A DNA stretch of 64,000 nt from Parabacteroides merdae ATCC 43184 (GTDB lineage: Bacteria; Bacteroidota; Bacteroidia; Bacteroidales; Tannerellaceae): contig NZ_CP102286.1 of assembly GCF_025151215.1 (NCBI RefSeq), positions 806,001-870,000 of the forward strand. Reading direction: 5' to 3'. This document shows positions 17,498 to 27,026 of the stretch, piece by piece. The notes under the pieces are model-generated. The model did not search any database, had not been told where the DNA came from, and saw only the letters and a list, made by a program, of their open reading frames with translations. A program made the translations under genes and the position numbers. Each line of letters begins with the position of its first letter. Position 1 is the first letter of the stretch.

Positions 17498-17968
17498 ATG
17501 AAAAAATTAATTGTTATGTTGATGTTGACGCTGTTTAGTATAGGTGCATATGCACAGACGCAGCAAGGTCAATCCTCGTTTGGCTTCAACTTGGGTTATA
17601 ATTTTAATGATGTCGGCAATGCTACTATCGGCATCGATTATCGTTATTGTGTAACGGATGCGTTTCGTTTGACCCCGTCTATTACTCATTTAGTAAAGAA
17701 TGATGGGTTAAGTGCATGGGCAATTGATATGAATGCTCATTATGTATTTAAATTGAGTGAGATGTTCGGTTTTTATCCGTTGGCAGGCTTAAGCCTTTCG
17801 TTTTGGAAAGCAGGTCCTTGGGATGCAACTCGTTTTGGAGCCAATATCGGCTTAGGAGGTGAAGTGTATGCGACAGATCGGATTTCTGTCGGCTTGGAAG
17901 CCAAGTATAATATCATAAAGGATTTGGATGCCGCAGCGTTGGCTGTCCGTGTCGGATATAATTTTTAA
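17498..17968 (+). CDS. small outer-membrane beta-barrel protein
   Basis: The 156-residue protein has a signal peptide (MKKLIVMLMLTLFSIGAYAQ) and then alternating amphipathic beta strands with aromatic ends, finishing in VRVGYNF, the terminal Phe signature of outer-membrane barrels. It resembles OmpX/OmpW-size porin-like proteins; eight strands fit the length. No ligand can be predicted. A terminator lies directly downstream. The ATG at 17498 is chosen because it begins a proper signal peptide. Confidence 0.85.
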   Translation: MKKLIVMLMLTLFSIGAYAQTQQGQSSFGFNLGYNFNDVGNATIGIDYRYCVTDAFRLTPSITHLVKNDGLSAWAIDMNAHYVFKLSEMFGFYPLAGLSLSFWKAGPWDATRFGANIGLGGEVYATDRISVGLEAKYNIIKDLDAAALAVRVGYNF

Positions 17969-17992
17969 GTAATCGGATTTTTGTACAATAAG

Positions 17993-18020
17993 AAGGGGAG
18001 TGGCGGCACATCCCCTTTTT
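17993..18020. terminator. terminator between convergent barrel and HAD genes
   Basis: AAGGGGA (17993-17999) pairs with TCCCCTT (18011-18017) and a T-run follows. It probably also ends the minus-strand HAD gene. Confidence 0.85.
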
Positions 18021-18035
18021 ATTTTTATGTCCGTT

Positions 18036-18680
18036 CTACCACTGTTTGTATTCTTCGAACGTAATGTTTTGGAAGTCGGGTATGACCTGATAAACTTTGT
18101 CTTTTAAAGACTCTTCGGAATTGGTCGTGCTAAGTCCGATAACCCGCATACCCGCATTGGTCCCGGCCTGTATTCCGGCAAAAGAGTCTTCAAATACCAG
18201 ACTGTCGGAAGGTGATACATGCAGGTCGGAGGCGGCAAGCAAATAACACATTGGATCGGGTTTCCCTTTTGTGATCCGGTCGGCACTCACGACCGTATCG
18301 AACAGATTGTCGAGTTTCAAAAGGCGGAAAGCCCGTTTTAGCTTGGCATCATCGGAGCTGGTGACCAAACCGACTTTTACATCTTTACTTTTCAGAAGAT
18401 GGATAAACTCCATCGCACCCGGAACCGGTGGAAAAGGCATCTGCTGTTCGAATTCCATTGATTCGCGGATTACCTTTTCCTTAAATTCTTCAGATCGGTC
18501 GGAAAAATACTTCTCCAATATATAAGGTAATGTCGTCCCTTTGATGTGGGATGCGAAATTGGGGATTCCCGTCTGATAGCGTTTTCCTGCTTCATTCCAG
18601 TAAATATCGTAAATAGGTTCTGTGTCTACAACCACACCGTCGAAATCAAAAAAGGCAGTCTTCATAAACTGTTGTTTCAT
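18036..18680 (-). CDS. HAD-superfamily phosphatase (beta-phosphoglucomutase-like)
   Basis: This 214-residue protein carries HAD motif I FFDFDGVVVDTEP, motif II LVTSSD, the lysine region ITKGKPDP and motif IV VFEDSFAGIQAG, with a helical cap between I and II. This is the subfamily IA layout of beta-phosphoglucomutases and small phosphosugar phosphatases; the substrate is not predictable. The -7 box TATATTTG on the minus strand (18717-18724) would start transcription near 18710, so a start at 18719 is unlikely. I use the ATG at 18680; 18665 is also possible. In 18681-19063 (383 bp) I see this promoter, weak imperfect repeats near 18795-18885 and the promoter of the next operon. Confidence 0.88.
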   Translation of the reverse strand: MKQQFMKTAFFDFDGVVVDTEPIYDIYWNEAGKRYQTGIPNFASHIKGTTLPYILEKYFSDRSEEFKEKVIRESMEFEQQMPFPPVPGAMEFIHLLKSKDVKVGLVTSSDDAKLKRAFRLLKLDNLFDTVVSADRITKGKPDPMCYLLAASDLHVSPSDSLVFEDSFAGIQAGTNAGMRVIGLSTTNSEESLKDKVYQVIPDFQNITFEEYKQW

Positions 18681-18988
18681 AAAAATCAATTCGTTTATAA
18701 TAAGGTCATTTGTCTGCAAATATACTTCTTATTGGGATACAGGAGAACAAATTTGTAAATCTTATTTACTTTATTCTTTTATTGCGTAATAAAAAATGGC
18801 CTTACTGCCATATTATTCTTAAATCAATGGCAGCGACTATGTAATTGGCTGCAGTGATTATATAATCGCCGACTCTGATTTTAAAATAATAGCAGGGAGA
18901 GTGGGAAATAGACGGCTTGTAAAGAGCTATTTTAGTGTAGTTATTCTAACTTTTTTGAGATTTAATGCAATGATAGTGCAAAAACTTA

Positions 18989-19008
18989 TATCTTTGTGCA
19001 CGTACACA
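18989..19008 (+). promoter_or_regulatory. -7 box and near-palindrome upstream of the DUF1080 operon
   Basis: TATCTTTG (18989-18996) fits the Bacteroidetes -7 consensus TAnnTTTG; no good TTTG lies at the right distance upstream. Immediately after it, GTGCACGTACAC (18997-19008 region) matches its own reverse complement at 10 of 12 positions and overlaps the expected start site, a placement typical of a repressor operator. The regulator is unknown. Confidence 0.5.
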
Positions 19009-19063
19009 TGTTTGTTAACTAAAGGAAATTAATTGTCTAACTAATTATAGTATCAGAAAGCAA

Positions 19064-20443
19064 ATGAAAGCGTATTTGAAATTAGCAGCTTTGTCTCTGA
19101 CTTTGCTGTGTGGTGCCTGCCAACCTAACGACGGATGGCAGCAATTGTTTAATGGTAAGGATTTTACTGGCTTCAAGCAGTTGAATGGTAAGGCTCCCTA
19201 TCGTGTAGAGAATGGATGTATGGTCGGCCAGACTGTGGATAAAGAACCGAACAGTTTTATGGCAACAGAACAAACGTATGGTGATTTTATTCTGGAGTTT
19301 GAAGTGAAATGTCATCCAGACTTGAATTCCGGGGTGCAGTTTCGAAGCGAAAGTAAGCCGGATTACAATAATGGACGTGTGCATGGCTATCAGTGCGAAA
19401 TTGACCCGTCCGACCGTGCTTGGAGTGGTGGGCTTTATGATGAGGCGCGACGCGGTTGGCTGGCTCCTTTAACGAATAACGAAGCTGGACGAGCCGCCTA
19501 TAAGAAAGATGATTGGAACAAGTATCGAATTGAAGCTATCGGCAACAGTATCCGCATCTGGCTGAATGGTGTGAACACTTCGAATGTAGTAGATGATATG
19601 ACACCGGAAGGTTTTATCGCTTTCCAGGTACATGGCATTTTCGGGAAAACGGAGAATGTCGGCAAGGAAATTTGGTGGCGTAATATCCGTATTAAGACGG
19701 AAAATCTGGAGGCAGAGCGTATGCAAGGCCCGTTAGCTCCGGAAGTGAACTGTATTCCGAATACGCTGACAGAAGCAGAAAAAGCGGCTGGTTGGAAACT
19801 GTTGTTTGACGGTAAGACTTCTAACGGATGGCGGGGTGCCGGACAGGAAACATTCCCTGAAAACGGATGGAAGATTGAAAATGGTGAATTGACTGTTATG
19901 AAGAATGGCGGTCCGGAAGGTAAAAGAGGTGGTGATATCCTGACAGTCGATGAGTTTGGCGCCTTCGAGCTGAGCTTTGAGTTCAAGTTGACGGAAGGTG
20001 CAAATAGCGGTATGAAATATCTGATTCAGGAAAGCAAGAAGAATAAAGGCTTTGTGATCGGTCCGGAATACCAGGTTCTGGATGACAAGCAACATCCGGA
20101 TGCCAAACTGTACACGACTTATCCTGGTAGCCGTACGGTTTCCAGCTTGTACGATATTATCCCTGCGAAAAACAAACGCTTCAATGGTGTCGGACAGTGG
20201 AATAAGGGAGTTATCAAAGTATTCCCTAACAAACATGTCGAACATTGGATGAACGGCTTTAAGACCGTTGAGTATGATTGGGCTTCGGATGCATTCTTGG
20301 AAGTCGTGAAGGGAAGCAAATTCGCGAAGAAGGAATATGCCGAATTTGGACCTTTCGGTACTGCTGAAAAAGGTCATATCCTTTTGCAGGATCACTGGGA
20401 CGAAGTTTCTTTCCGGAATATCAAGATTAGAGAACTTAAATAG
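19064..20443 (+). CDS. lipoprotein with two DUF1080 (3-keto-disaccharide hydrolase) domains
   Basis: The 459-residue lipoprotein (lipobox CGAC, Cys19) contains two related concanavalin-like domains, each beginning with the DUF1080 motif: GWQQLFNGKDFTGFK (about 24-220) and GWKLLFDGKTSNGWRG (about 240-458). Domain hallmarks such as FILEFEVKCHPDLNSGVQFRS and FELSFEFKLTEGANSGMKY occur in both. Recent work on gut Bacteroides assigns such proteins to hydrolysis of 3-keto-glycosides after an oxidoreductase makes the keto sugar. The next gene, 20 bp downstream, encodes such an oxidoreductase, which supports this role. The glycoside substrate is unknown. Confidence 0.9.
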   Translation: MKAYLKLAALSLTLLCGACQPNDGWQQLFNGKDFTGFKQLNGKAPYRVENGCMVGQTVDKEPNSFMATEQTYGDFILEFEVKCHPDLNSGVQFRSESKPDYNNGRVHGYQCEIDPSDRAWSGGLYDEARRGWLAPLTNNEAGRAAYKKDDWNKYRIEAIGNSIRIWLNGVNTSNVVDDMTPEGFIAFQVHGIFGKTENVGKEIWWRNIRIKTENLEAERMQGPLAPEVNCIPNTLTEAEKAAGWKLLFDGKTSNGWRGAGQETFPENGWKIENGELTVMKNGGPEGKRGGDILTVDEFGAFELSFEFKLTEGANSGMKYLIQESKKNKGFVIGPEYQVLDDKQHPDAKLYTTYPGSRTVSSLYDIIPAKNKRFNGVGQWNKGVIKVFPNKHVEHWMNGFKTVEYDWASDAFLEVVKGSKFAKKEYAEFGPFGTAEKGHILLQDHWDEVSFRNIKIRELK

Positions 20444-20463
20444 TTAACTAAAAAATAGGAACC

Positions 20464-21804
20464 ATGACAACACGTAGAGATTTCCTTAAACACAGCGCCT
20501 TAGGTGCAGCAGGTCTGACTATTGGCGGACTGGGATTCAGTACAGAGAGTTTCGCTAACATAATGGGCGCAAACGAGAAGATTCGTGTGGGTATCGTCGG
20601 CTTTTCAGACCGTGCCCGCCATTCTTTGATTCCTGCTTTTATGGCCTGTGCCGATGAGTTAGGCTTTGAAATCGTCGCTATTTCCGACATTTGGAAACGG
20701 CGTAGAGAAGAAGGTGTTGCTTTCTTCCAGGAGAAATATGGAAAGAAAGTGAAAGCATTCCGTAACAACGAAGAACTGTATGACGCAAAAATGTGTGATG
20801 CCGTGATCGTTGCCACATCCGATTTCCAGCATGCTTTGCACTGTATCGAAGCGGTTAAAGCCGGATGCGATGCCTATGTAGAGAAACCTTTTGCTGAAAC
20901 GATGGAAGATGCTCGTGCTGCCCGCAAAGCTGTGTTGGAAAGTGGAAAGATCGTGCAGATTGGTTCCCAACGCCGCTCGGCCCCAAACTATCATGCTGCC
21001 AACGACTTTATCCGTTCTGGTAAGTTTGGCAAGATCACGATGGTGGAAATGTGTTGGAACGTTAACCAGCCCGGACGCTGGCGTCGTCCGGCTTTGGTCG
21101 CACAATGTTTTGAGAGGGATACTGATTGGAAGCGTTTCCTGCTGAATCGCCCGTACGAAGAATGGGACCCGCGTAAGTATTTGGAATATCGCCTGTTCTG
21201 GCCGTATTCTTCCGGCATTCCCGGCCAGTGGATGTCACATCAGATCGATACGGTACACTGGTTTACTGGTTGCAACCACCCGAATAGTGTCGCAGCCAAT
21301 GGTGGAATCTATCAATGGAATGACGGGCGCCGCAGTTATGATACGATGACGGCTGTGTTCGATTATGGAAAAGCAGGCGAGAATTTCCAGGTCGTATATT
21401 CTTCCCGTATGCATAACTCGGCAGGCGGAACAAAAGAATTGTACTTCTCCAATGGCGGTACGTTGAACCTGGATACAAATAAAGTGACATCGGAAGGTGG
21501 TTTGACCAAACGTTTCGCGGATGAAATGGGAATGCAACCGAACCTGTTGGAAGAATTCAAATTGCCTTCTATCAAGGTGGAAACGGGTTCCAATACAGGA
21601 GCCGATCCAATGACAAACCTGCATATGCGTAATTGGATGGAATGCGTGAAAAGCCGCAAGCAACCGAATGCTCCGGTAGATGCCGGCTATAATCATTCTA
21701 TTGCCAACATCATGTGTACGGCTTCTCTTCGGACAGGAGAAAAAGCTACATTCGATGAAGCAAGACAGGAAGTGCTTGCCGGTGGCAAAGTCTTTAAATA
21801 TTGA
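20464..21804 (+). CDS. Gfo/Idh/MocA oxidoreductase with Tat signal
   Basis: This 446-residue protein starts with a twin-arginine signal (TTRRDFLKHSALGAAGLTIGG), so it is probably exported folded with its NAD(P) cofactor. A Rossmann domain (IRVGIVGFSDRAR) is followed by the conserved EKPFAE motif, with E140-K141-P142 near the nicotinamide, and a C-terminal alpha/beta substrate domain. With the DUF1080 protein it probably forms a periplasmic pair: oxidation of a sugar at C3, then hydrolysis of the keto glycoside. Its stop codon directly abuts the stop codon of the convergent glycosyltransferase gene, with no terminator between. Confidence 0.92.
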   Translation: MTTRRDFLKHSALGAAGLTIGGLGFSTESFANIMGANEKIRVGIVGFSDRARHSLIPAFMACADELGFEIVAISDIWKRRREEGVAFFQEKYGKKVKAFRNNEELYDAKMCDAVIVATSDFQHALHCIEAVKAGCDAYVEKPFAETMEDARAARKAVLESGKIVQIGSQRRSAPNYHAANDFIRSGKFGKITMVEMCWNVNQPGRWRRPALVAQCFERDTDWKRFLLNRPYEEWDPRKYLEYRLFWPYSSGIPGQWMSHQIDTVHWFTGCNHPNSVAANGGIYQWNDGRRSYDTMTAVFDYGKAGENFQVVYSSRMHNSAGGTKELYFSNGGTLNLDTNKVTSEGGLTKRFADEMGMQPNLLEEFKLPSIKVETGSNTGADPMTNLHMRNWMECVKSRKQPNAPVDAGYNHSIANIMCTASLRTGEKATFDEARQEVLAGGKVFKY

Positions 21805-23571
21805 TTATTCGTTTCGTAAGAAGCTGCATAGTACGATTCTTTGACGTACGTCGGCAATAACATTCTTTGTGGAGGTAAGTAGACTGAATGTGTACTTATC
21901 TCCATAATTTTTTTGTACAGTTTCCAAGTCTTTCACGGTACAGAAAAAGAAGCCGCTTACCGGCTGTTCCTGCCCGAAATTATGGAACTTGTTGCCCAAA
22001 TAGAAATTCAGCCCGTAAAGATTAGCATATGTCTTCAGATCATTCATTACATACATATTCATGTCATCCAACGGATATTCTTTCTGAACCTGCTTGGCAA
22101 ACGGACGGGCGGAGCTTCCCTGGCGTATGCCGCGCATGACAACCCCGTCGATCAATAAGTTAATGGCAAAGGCCAATGCAATCGTGGCATACAGGATCTT
22201 GATGTTGATCTTCTTGAACATCTGATAATAGACAGTCGCCAGAATAGCCAAAAGGACTATCAGGATGCAAATTGTCAGTCCGCAGGGATATGCGAACATA
22301 TTCGATACCAACTCGACCATTTCCAGTGTCGATTGGTGGCTTGTGTACTGACTCGCAATCTTGACAGGATCGATTGCTCCGGCCATTGTCAGAGCGACAG
22401 CAATCATGACGACGGCAGTAATGGAGGCCATGAAAGCGGCAAATACTCGGGTTACCTTCGTCCGGTATTCCGTAATGTATAATGTATATTGAGCCAAGAA
22501 AATAGCAATAAACGGATATGCCGGCATCAAGTATACGCTTCGTTTGCTGGAAGGTATCGAATAGAAGAAAATTATACAAACCAATGCAACTAAGCTGAAC
22601 AGTTTCTCTTTTTCCATCGATCGAATATTATTCCAAGTGCTAGCCAGTATCTCTTTCACCGACTTTTCTGGTTTGTGCAGTTTTAATCCGAATAAAGAGA
22701 AAAAGAAGAAGATCGTCCAGGGAACAAATCCCGCAGCCAGTGTCATGAAATTATACCAGACTCCGTTTTCATGCCCTAAATTGTAATGGATATCAGGCGT
22801 GCTGAGGTGGAAGAAACGACCGAAATTCTCTGCTAACATTACATTCAGGAACGTATCGCCTCCCTGTTTCCAGGCAGCGACATACCACAATAGAGGCAGG
22901 AATATCGAAGAAATACCAGCATAAAGAAGTGCTTTGAATATCACTAAATAAGAGTATTTACGAAGCATCAGCAAATAGACACCGAAAACAAATAGCGGCA
23001 GAATAATACCTACAGGTCCTTTTGTCAGTACGGCACATCCCAATAAGGCCGGAATAGCGATCGGCACCCCTTTTAACTCCAGTTTGTCTTCCCACCTGTA
23101 TAGCTGATAAAGCCCGATCACTATAAAGGTTGTCAGCAGCATGTCCACACGCGTGGTCATAGCAGCCCGGTGTATCTCGATACAGGTGATGAGCAATAGC
23201 GTGGCGATGAATGCCTGCTGGAACCGCAACCGCTTGCCAAAGAAAACCAGTGTGAAACCGATCAGTATAATAAAAGCCAACGCAGACGGCAGGCGGGAGG
23301 TGAACTCTGAAACATATCCCTGCGGCAGGGAAGCGGCTGCCATCAGCCAATGCGCCAACGGTGGTTTGTAGGCAAATTCGTTCGCATAGACCTGTGGCAA
23401 AACCCAGTTGCCGGTTTCGAGCATGGAAACGGCAACCGCCGCTTCGCGAGGTTCTCCCTTAGTCGAAAAATCTCCCAGCCCGATCCAGGGAAGGACTGAG
23501 ATTATGCAAATGACAATAACCATCGTTATCGGCTTTTGCAGATAAAGATATTGAAGAGTAGGTGTGCGCAT
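21805..23571 (-). CDS. GT39/ArnT-like membrane glycosyltransferase
   Basis: The 588-residue polytopic protein has about 12 membrane segments. Near the N-terminus is the GT-C signature GDFSTKGEPREAAVAVSMLETGNWVLP, followed by the AYKPPLAHWLMAAASL loop typical of dolichyl- or undecaprenyl-phosphate-sugar transferases (PMT/ArnT family). It should transfer a sugar from a lipid carrier to lipid A, another glycolipid or protein on the periplasmic face. The neighbours give no clue to the acceptor. Confidence 0.88.
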   Translation of the reverse strand: MRTPTLQYLYLQKPITMVIVICIISVLPWIGLGDFSTKGEPREAAVAVSMLETGNWVLPQVYANEFAYKPPLAHWLMAAASLPQGYVSEFTSRLPSALAFIILIGFTLVFFGKRLRFQQAFIATLLLITCIEIHRAAMTTRVDMLLTTFIVIGLYQLYRWEDKLELKGVPIAIPALLGCAVLTKGPVGIILPLFVFGVYLLMLRKYSYLVIFKALLYAGISSIFLPLLWYVAAWKQGGDTFLNVMLAENFGRFFHLSTPDIHYNLGHENGVWYNFMTLAAGFVPWTIFFFFSLFGLKLHKPEKSVKEILASTWNNIRSMEKEKLFSLVALVCIIFFYSIPSSKRSVYLMPAYPFIAIFLAQYTLYITEYRTKVTRVFAAFMASITAVVMIAVALTMAGAIDPVKIASQYTSHQSTLEMVELVSNMFAYPCGLTICILIVLLAILATVYYQMFKKINIKILYATIALAFAINLLIDGVVMRGIRQGSSARPFAKQVQKEYPLDDMNMYVMNDLKTYANLYGLNFYLGNKFHNFGQEQPVSGFFFCTVKDLETVQKNYGDKYTFSLLTSTKNVIADVRQRIVLCSFLRNE

Positions 23572-23671
23572 AGTTTAAATTGGTAAGGAGCTTCCGCCCC
23601 GTTGCATATATTTTTCTAAGTTACAAAAGAACGACTTTTTACGGACTTTTTGTTCATTTCGGGAAACTTTT

Positions 23672-25231
23672 TTATGTCCCTAAACATTCTTTGATGGAAG
23701 TCCGGATGACAATCGCATCTTCTTTATTCTCTTTCAGAATGGAAAGGACGAGGTTTAAATAACTCTCCTTATTGCTGATACCACAATATTTGCAGAGTTG
23801 GGACTGAGGCAACATCCCTTTCTGATTGTAAACGCGAAGGATGTTTTTGTAATCTCCGGTTTCGGCAAACCGAATGAATTTCTCCTTGATTCCCGCATAT
23901 ATTTCGTCTACATGTACGGTGTTGTGGATGCTTTCCACATGTTCGGTCAGTTCATCCACCGTACTCATCTTCCGGTTCAGAGCCGTTTCCAGCTTTTTCT
24001 GTACGCGATGGCGGGCATGAAGCAAAACCTGGCTTTCGAGATCTTTTAGGAAAAGCTTGATGACGTTTTCTTTGACCTGGCTGAAGACCTGTTCCGGATC
24101 TTTCATCAGACGGGCGGCAACGGTCTTGATAACAGGCTCCAGCATCAGCAGGTTTTCCACTTCGGCAACGTTAGGAACATAGATATGCTGTTCGCGCAGG
24201 TAAGCTATTTCTCCTTCCGTGCGACGGTCACGGTCAACGATCCCTTTGGAATCCAGCGTATGGAAATCTTTCAACTGGGCGAATGCCTTTGTTGTTTCGA
24301 TTACTTTCTGGCAACCTCCCATCGGTTTTACCTTGTAGTCGGGAAAGATAAGCGGGTAGAGGCGGCTGTCTATGCTGTTGGAGTCGGTCCCTTCGATGAA
24401 TAAGATCGGTTTGCGGCTGCCTAAGATCTCCATATAGACCTCTTCCGGGAAGCTGTCATTGTTTTCGATCAGTTCGTAGTCCCATATCCGGGCGTCTCCA
24501 TTGTAAGAACGTATCCAGAGGCGCTTGCTGTTGTCGCGGGAGGCGGCGAAGTCGATGTCGTGCGTCAGATACACGTATGTGCAGTCCGGGCGCATGGCTT
24601 CTATCTCGTCCCACAAAGGATTTTTGATGGAGTCGTGGAGCAGGACTTCCGGCTCTTCAATGATTAACAACGCATTGTCGGGAGCACAGAGCACGGCGCC
24701 TATCAGATAGAACACCAGCTTTTCACCGTCGCTCATCCGGCCGGCCGTATAAGAGTCTCCGTCGATGCTGGTGGAGGCCAGTTCAATAAAACCCGATTTG
24801 CGTACCAGGCGGTTATGCGGGAACATCTTCTCCCAAATCGTCTGGATACGGTCTATCTTGGTAACCGGCGGTAATAGATCGGGTGTCAGCTTGCTTTCTT
24901 CCTTATACTGGACGGCAGCTTCAAATTCTTCTGTTTGCAGGTGCAGGATCAACTTTTCATATTCTGACATACGTGGTATGAAAAGTCGCTCCGCAATCAT
25001 GGACTGAAGCCGTGTCAGCTCGTTGCCGTTGACAGGAGTCTTGTTCTCTTCGCTGCTAAGGAAGAGGGAATGCATTCCGGATATCCATACGCTTTGCCCG
25101 GCGTAGCGTTGGTGTAAGTTTCTGCCGAAGGAGCTTTTACCGGCTCCGTTAGCCCCGATTACGACCAGCACTTTCGTGTCAAGGGTAACGGGGGCTGAAG
25201 TATTTTGATTGGTAGGAAGAATTAAATCCAT
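23672..25231 (-). CDS. AAA ATPase with TOPRIM-like DUF4435 domain
   Basis: The 519-residue protein has an SMC/ABC-like ATPase half, with Walker A VIGANGAGKSS (about 24-34), signature-like RMSDGEKLVFYLIGA (about 175-190), Walker B NALLIIEEPEVLLH and switch TYVYLTHDIDF. The C-terminal half carries PILFIEGTDSNSIDSRLY and GIVDRDRR, spaced like the glutamate and DxD motifs of TOPRIM nucleases. This is the logic of OLD-family proteins, many of which act in phage defence, but I see no partner gene. Family knowledge: DUF4435. A repair, RNA or defence role is possible. It lies downstream of proS in the same direction, separated by a terminator. Confidence 0.85.
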   Translation of the reverse strand: MDLILPTNQNTSAPVTLDTKVLVVIGANGAGKSSFGRNLHQRYAGQSVWISGMHSLFLSSEENKTPVNGNELTRLQSMIAERLFIPRMSEYEKLILHLQTEEFEAAVQYKEESKLTPDLLPPVTKIDRIQTIWEKMFPHNRLVRKSGFIELASTSIDGDSYTAGRMSDGEKLVFYLIGAVLCAPDNALLIIEEPEVLLHDSIKNPLWDEIEAMRPDCTYVYLTHDIDFAASRDNSKRLWIRSYNGDARIWDYELIENNDSFPEEVYMEILGSRKPILFIEGTDSNSIDSRLYPLIFPDYKVKPMGGCQKVIETTKAFAQLKDFHTLDSKGIVDRDRRTEGEIAYLREQHIYVPNVAEVENLLMLEPVIKTVAARLMKDPEQVFSQVKENVIKLFLKDLESQVLLHARHRVQKKLETALNRKMSTVDELTEHVESIHNTVHVDEIYAGIKEKFIRFAETGDYKNILRVYNQKGMLPQSQLCKYCGISNKESYLNLVLSILKENKEDAIVIRTSIKECLGT

Positions 25232-25292
25232 AACAGGTTTCTAATTAGTTTCCCCAAAGGTAAATAAAAATTTCATTGGTAGGAAACAAAAA

Positions 25293-25330
25293 TTCCATAA
25301 GCATGGAACAAGAGTTTCGTGCTTATGGAA
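25293..25330 (-). terminator. terminator of proS
   Basis: On the minus strand TTCCATAAGCA and TGCTTATGGAA (25320-25330 and 25293-25303) form a perfect 11-bp stem followed by a T-run. The 128-bp gap between proS and the ATPase gene is mostly this structure. Confidence 0.9.
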
Positions 25331-25359
25331 CTTTATTTTCTTTTGTATGTACGGACGGT

Positions 25360-26841
25360 TTAGTAAGCCCGTGCGAACAATACGCGCTGTGCGGAAGGTC
25401 TGCCGGTCACCATGCATTTGCCCGGAGTCTTGTCGCCTTCCAGTGGAATACAGCGGATCGTGGCTTTCGTTTCGTTCTTCACCTGCTCTTCCGTTTCGGG
25501 CGTTCCGTCCCAGTGAGCCATGATGAAGTAGCCCTCTTCGATCTTTTCCTTGAACTCTTCGTAGGTGTCGACTGTAATAGTCTTTTCCGTGCGGTGGTCG
25601 AGTGCTTTTTGGAAGATGTTCTTCTGGATTTCTTCCAACAGGTTCTGAACATATGTTTCGATGTTGTCGCAAGTTACGGTTTCTTTCTCCAGTGTATCAC
25701 GACGCATCACTTCGATCGTATTGTTTTCCAAGTCGCGTCCGCCCATAGCCAGACGTACGGGAACGCCTTTCAGTTCGTATTCGGCAAACTTCCATCCCGG
25801 CTTCTTGTTGTCGGCATTGTCGAATTTGACCGAGATGCCTAACGCTTTCAGCTTGGCAACGATGCCGTTTACCTTTTCGCTGATCTGCGCCAACTGCTCT
25901 TCGCTGCGGTAGATCGGGATGATTACCACCTGGATAGGAGCGAGGTGAGGCGGCAATACCAGACCGTTATCGTCGGAGTGGGACATGATCAGGGCGCCGA
26001 TCAGACGGGTTGAAACCCCCCATGAAGTCGCCCAGGCGTAGTCGCTCTTTCCGTTCTTGTCGATAAAGGTAACGTCGAACGCCTTGCCGAAATTCTGTCC
26101 CAAGAAGTGGGAAGTTCCAGCTTGCAGCGCTTTTCCGTCCTGCATCATCGCTTCGATCGTGTAGGTGTCCAATGCACCTGCGAAACGTTCGCTTGCAGAT
26201 TTGACACCTTTGATGACCGGCATCGCCATATAGTTTTCGGCAAAGTCGGCATAGACTCCCTGCATCTTCTTTGCTTCGATTTCGGCTTCTTCGCGTGTCG
26301 CGTGAGCAGTATGTCCTTCCTGCCACAGGAATTCTGCGGTACGGAGGAAGAGGCGGGTACGCATTTCCCAACGCATCACGTTTGCCCATTGGTTGCAAAG
26401 AATAGGCAGGTCGCGGTAAGACTGGATCCAATTACGATAGGTGTTCCAGATAATTGTCTCGGATGTCGGACGGATAATCAGTTCTTCTTCCAGCTTGGCG
26501 GCCGGGTCGACCACGACACCTGTACCGTCATGATTTGTTTTTAGACGATAATGTGTTACAACGGCACATTCTTTGGCGAAGCCTTCTACATGTTCGGCTT
26601 CCTTGCTCAGGAATGATTTCGGGATCAGCAAGGGGAAGTAAGCGTTTACGTGGCCTGTTTCCTTGAACATATCGTCGAGGATACGTTGCATCTTTTCCCA
26701 AATTGCATATCCGTAAGGCTTGATCACCATACAGCCGCGTACTGCAGAATTCTCTGCCAGATCCGCTTTGATTACCAGATCCTGGTACCACTGCGAGTAG
26801 TTCACACTTCTCGGAGTCAGTTCTTTCAGCTCTTTTGCCAT
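25360..26841 (-). CDS. proS: prolyl-tRNA synthetase, eukaryote/archaeal-like type
   Basis: This 493-residue class II synthetase begins with [30 protein letters not shown], characteristic of the short archaeal/eukaryote-like ProRS without the bacterial INS editing insert. Motif 2 lies around [27 protein letters not shown], motif 3 near [15 protein letters not shown], and an anticodon domain plus C-terminal extension end in VLFARAY. It charges tRNA-Pro. This ProRS type is usual in Bacteroidales. A -7 box TACCTTTG (minus strand, 26890-26897) lies upstream. Confidence 0.97.
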   Translation of the reverse strand: MAKELKELTPRSVNYSQWYQDLVIKADLAENSAVRGCMVIKPYGYAIWEKMQRILDDMFKETGHVNAYFPLLIPKSFLSKEAEHVEGFAKECAVVTHYRLKTNHDGTGVVVDPAAKLEEELIIRPTSETIIWNTYRNWIQSYRDLPILCNQWANVMRWEMRTRLFLRTAEFLWQEGHTAHATREEAEIEAKKMQGVYADFAENYMAMPVIKGVKSASERFAGALDTYTIEAMMQDGKALQAGTSHFLGQNFGKAFDVTFIDKNGKSDYAWATSWGVSTRLIGALIMSHSDDNGLVLPPHLAPIQVVIIPIYRSEEQLAQISEKVNGIVAKLKALGISVKFDNADNKKPGWKFAEYELKGVPVRLAMGGRDLENNTIEVMRRDTLEKETVTCDNIETYVQNLLEEIQKNIFQKALDHRTEKTITVDTYEEFKEKIEEGYFIMAHWDGTPETEEQVKNETKATIRCIPLEGDKTPGKCMVTGRPSAQRVLFARAY

Positions 26842-26904
26842 TTCCTTATAATTCTATATGTTTTTCTATTAATTCCAAAATATAACGCGCAAAGGTACAA
26901 AATT

Positions 26905-26937
26905 GGATTGACAATTGATAATTGACAATTGACAATT
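26905..26937. repeat. short tandem repeat of the AATTGACA type
   Basis: ATTGACAATTGATAATTGAC and the following ACAATTGACAATTC form about four copies of an 8-9 bp AATTGAcA unit, upstream of proS and close to the terminator of pgk. It is self-complementary around each CAATTG. No function is apparent. Confidence 0.6.
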
Positions 26938-26975
26938 CATGCAATTCAATACGTCGTTTTGATAAAAAGCAATAA

Positions 26976-27005
26976 AAAAGGCCACTCCGTGAGAAGTAGC
27001 CTTTT
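26976..27005 (-). terminator. terminator of pgk
   Basis: On the minus strand AAAAGGCTACT pairs with AGTGGCCTTTT (one G-T pair), followed by a run of T. It separates pgk from proS. Confidence 0.88.
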
Positions 27006-27026
27006 ATTTATGGATAAGGATTATTC

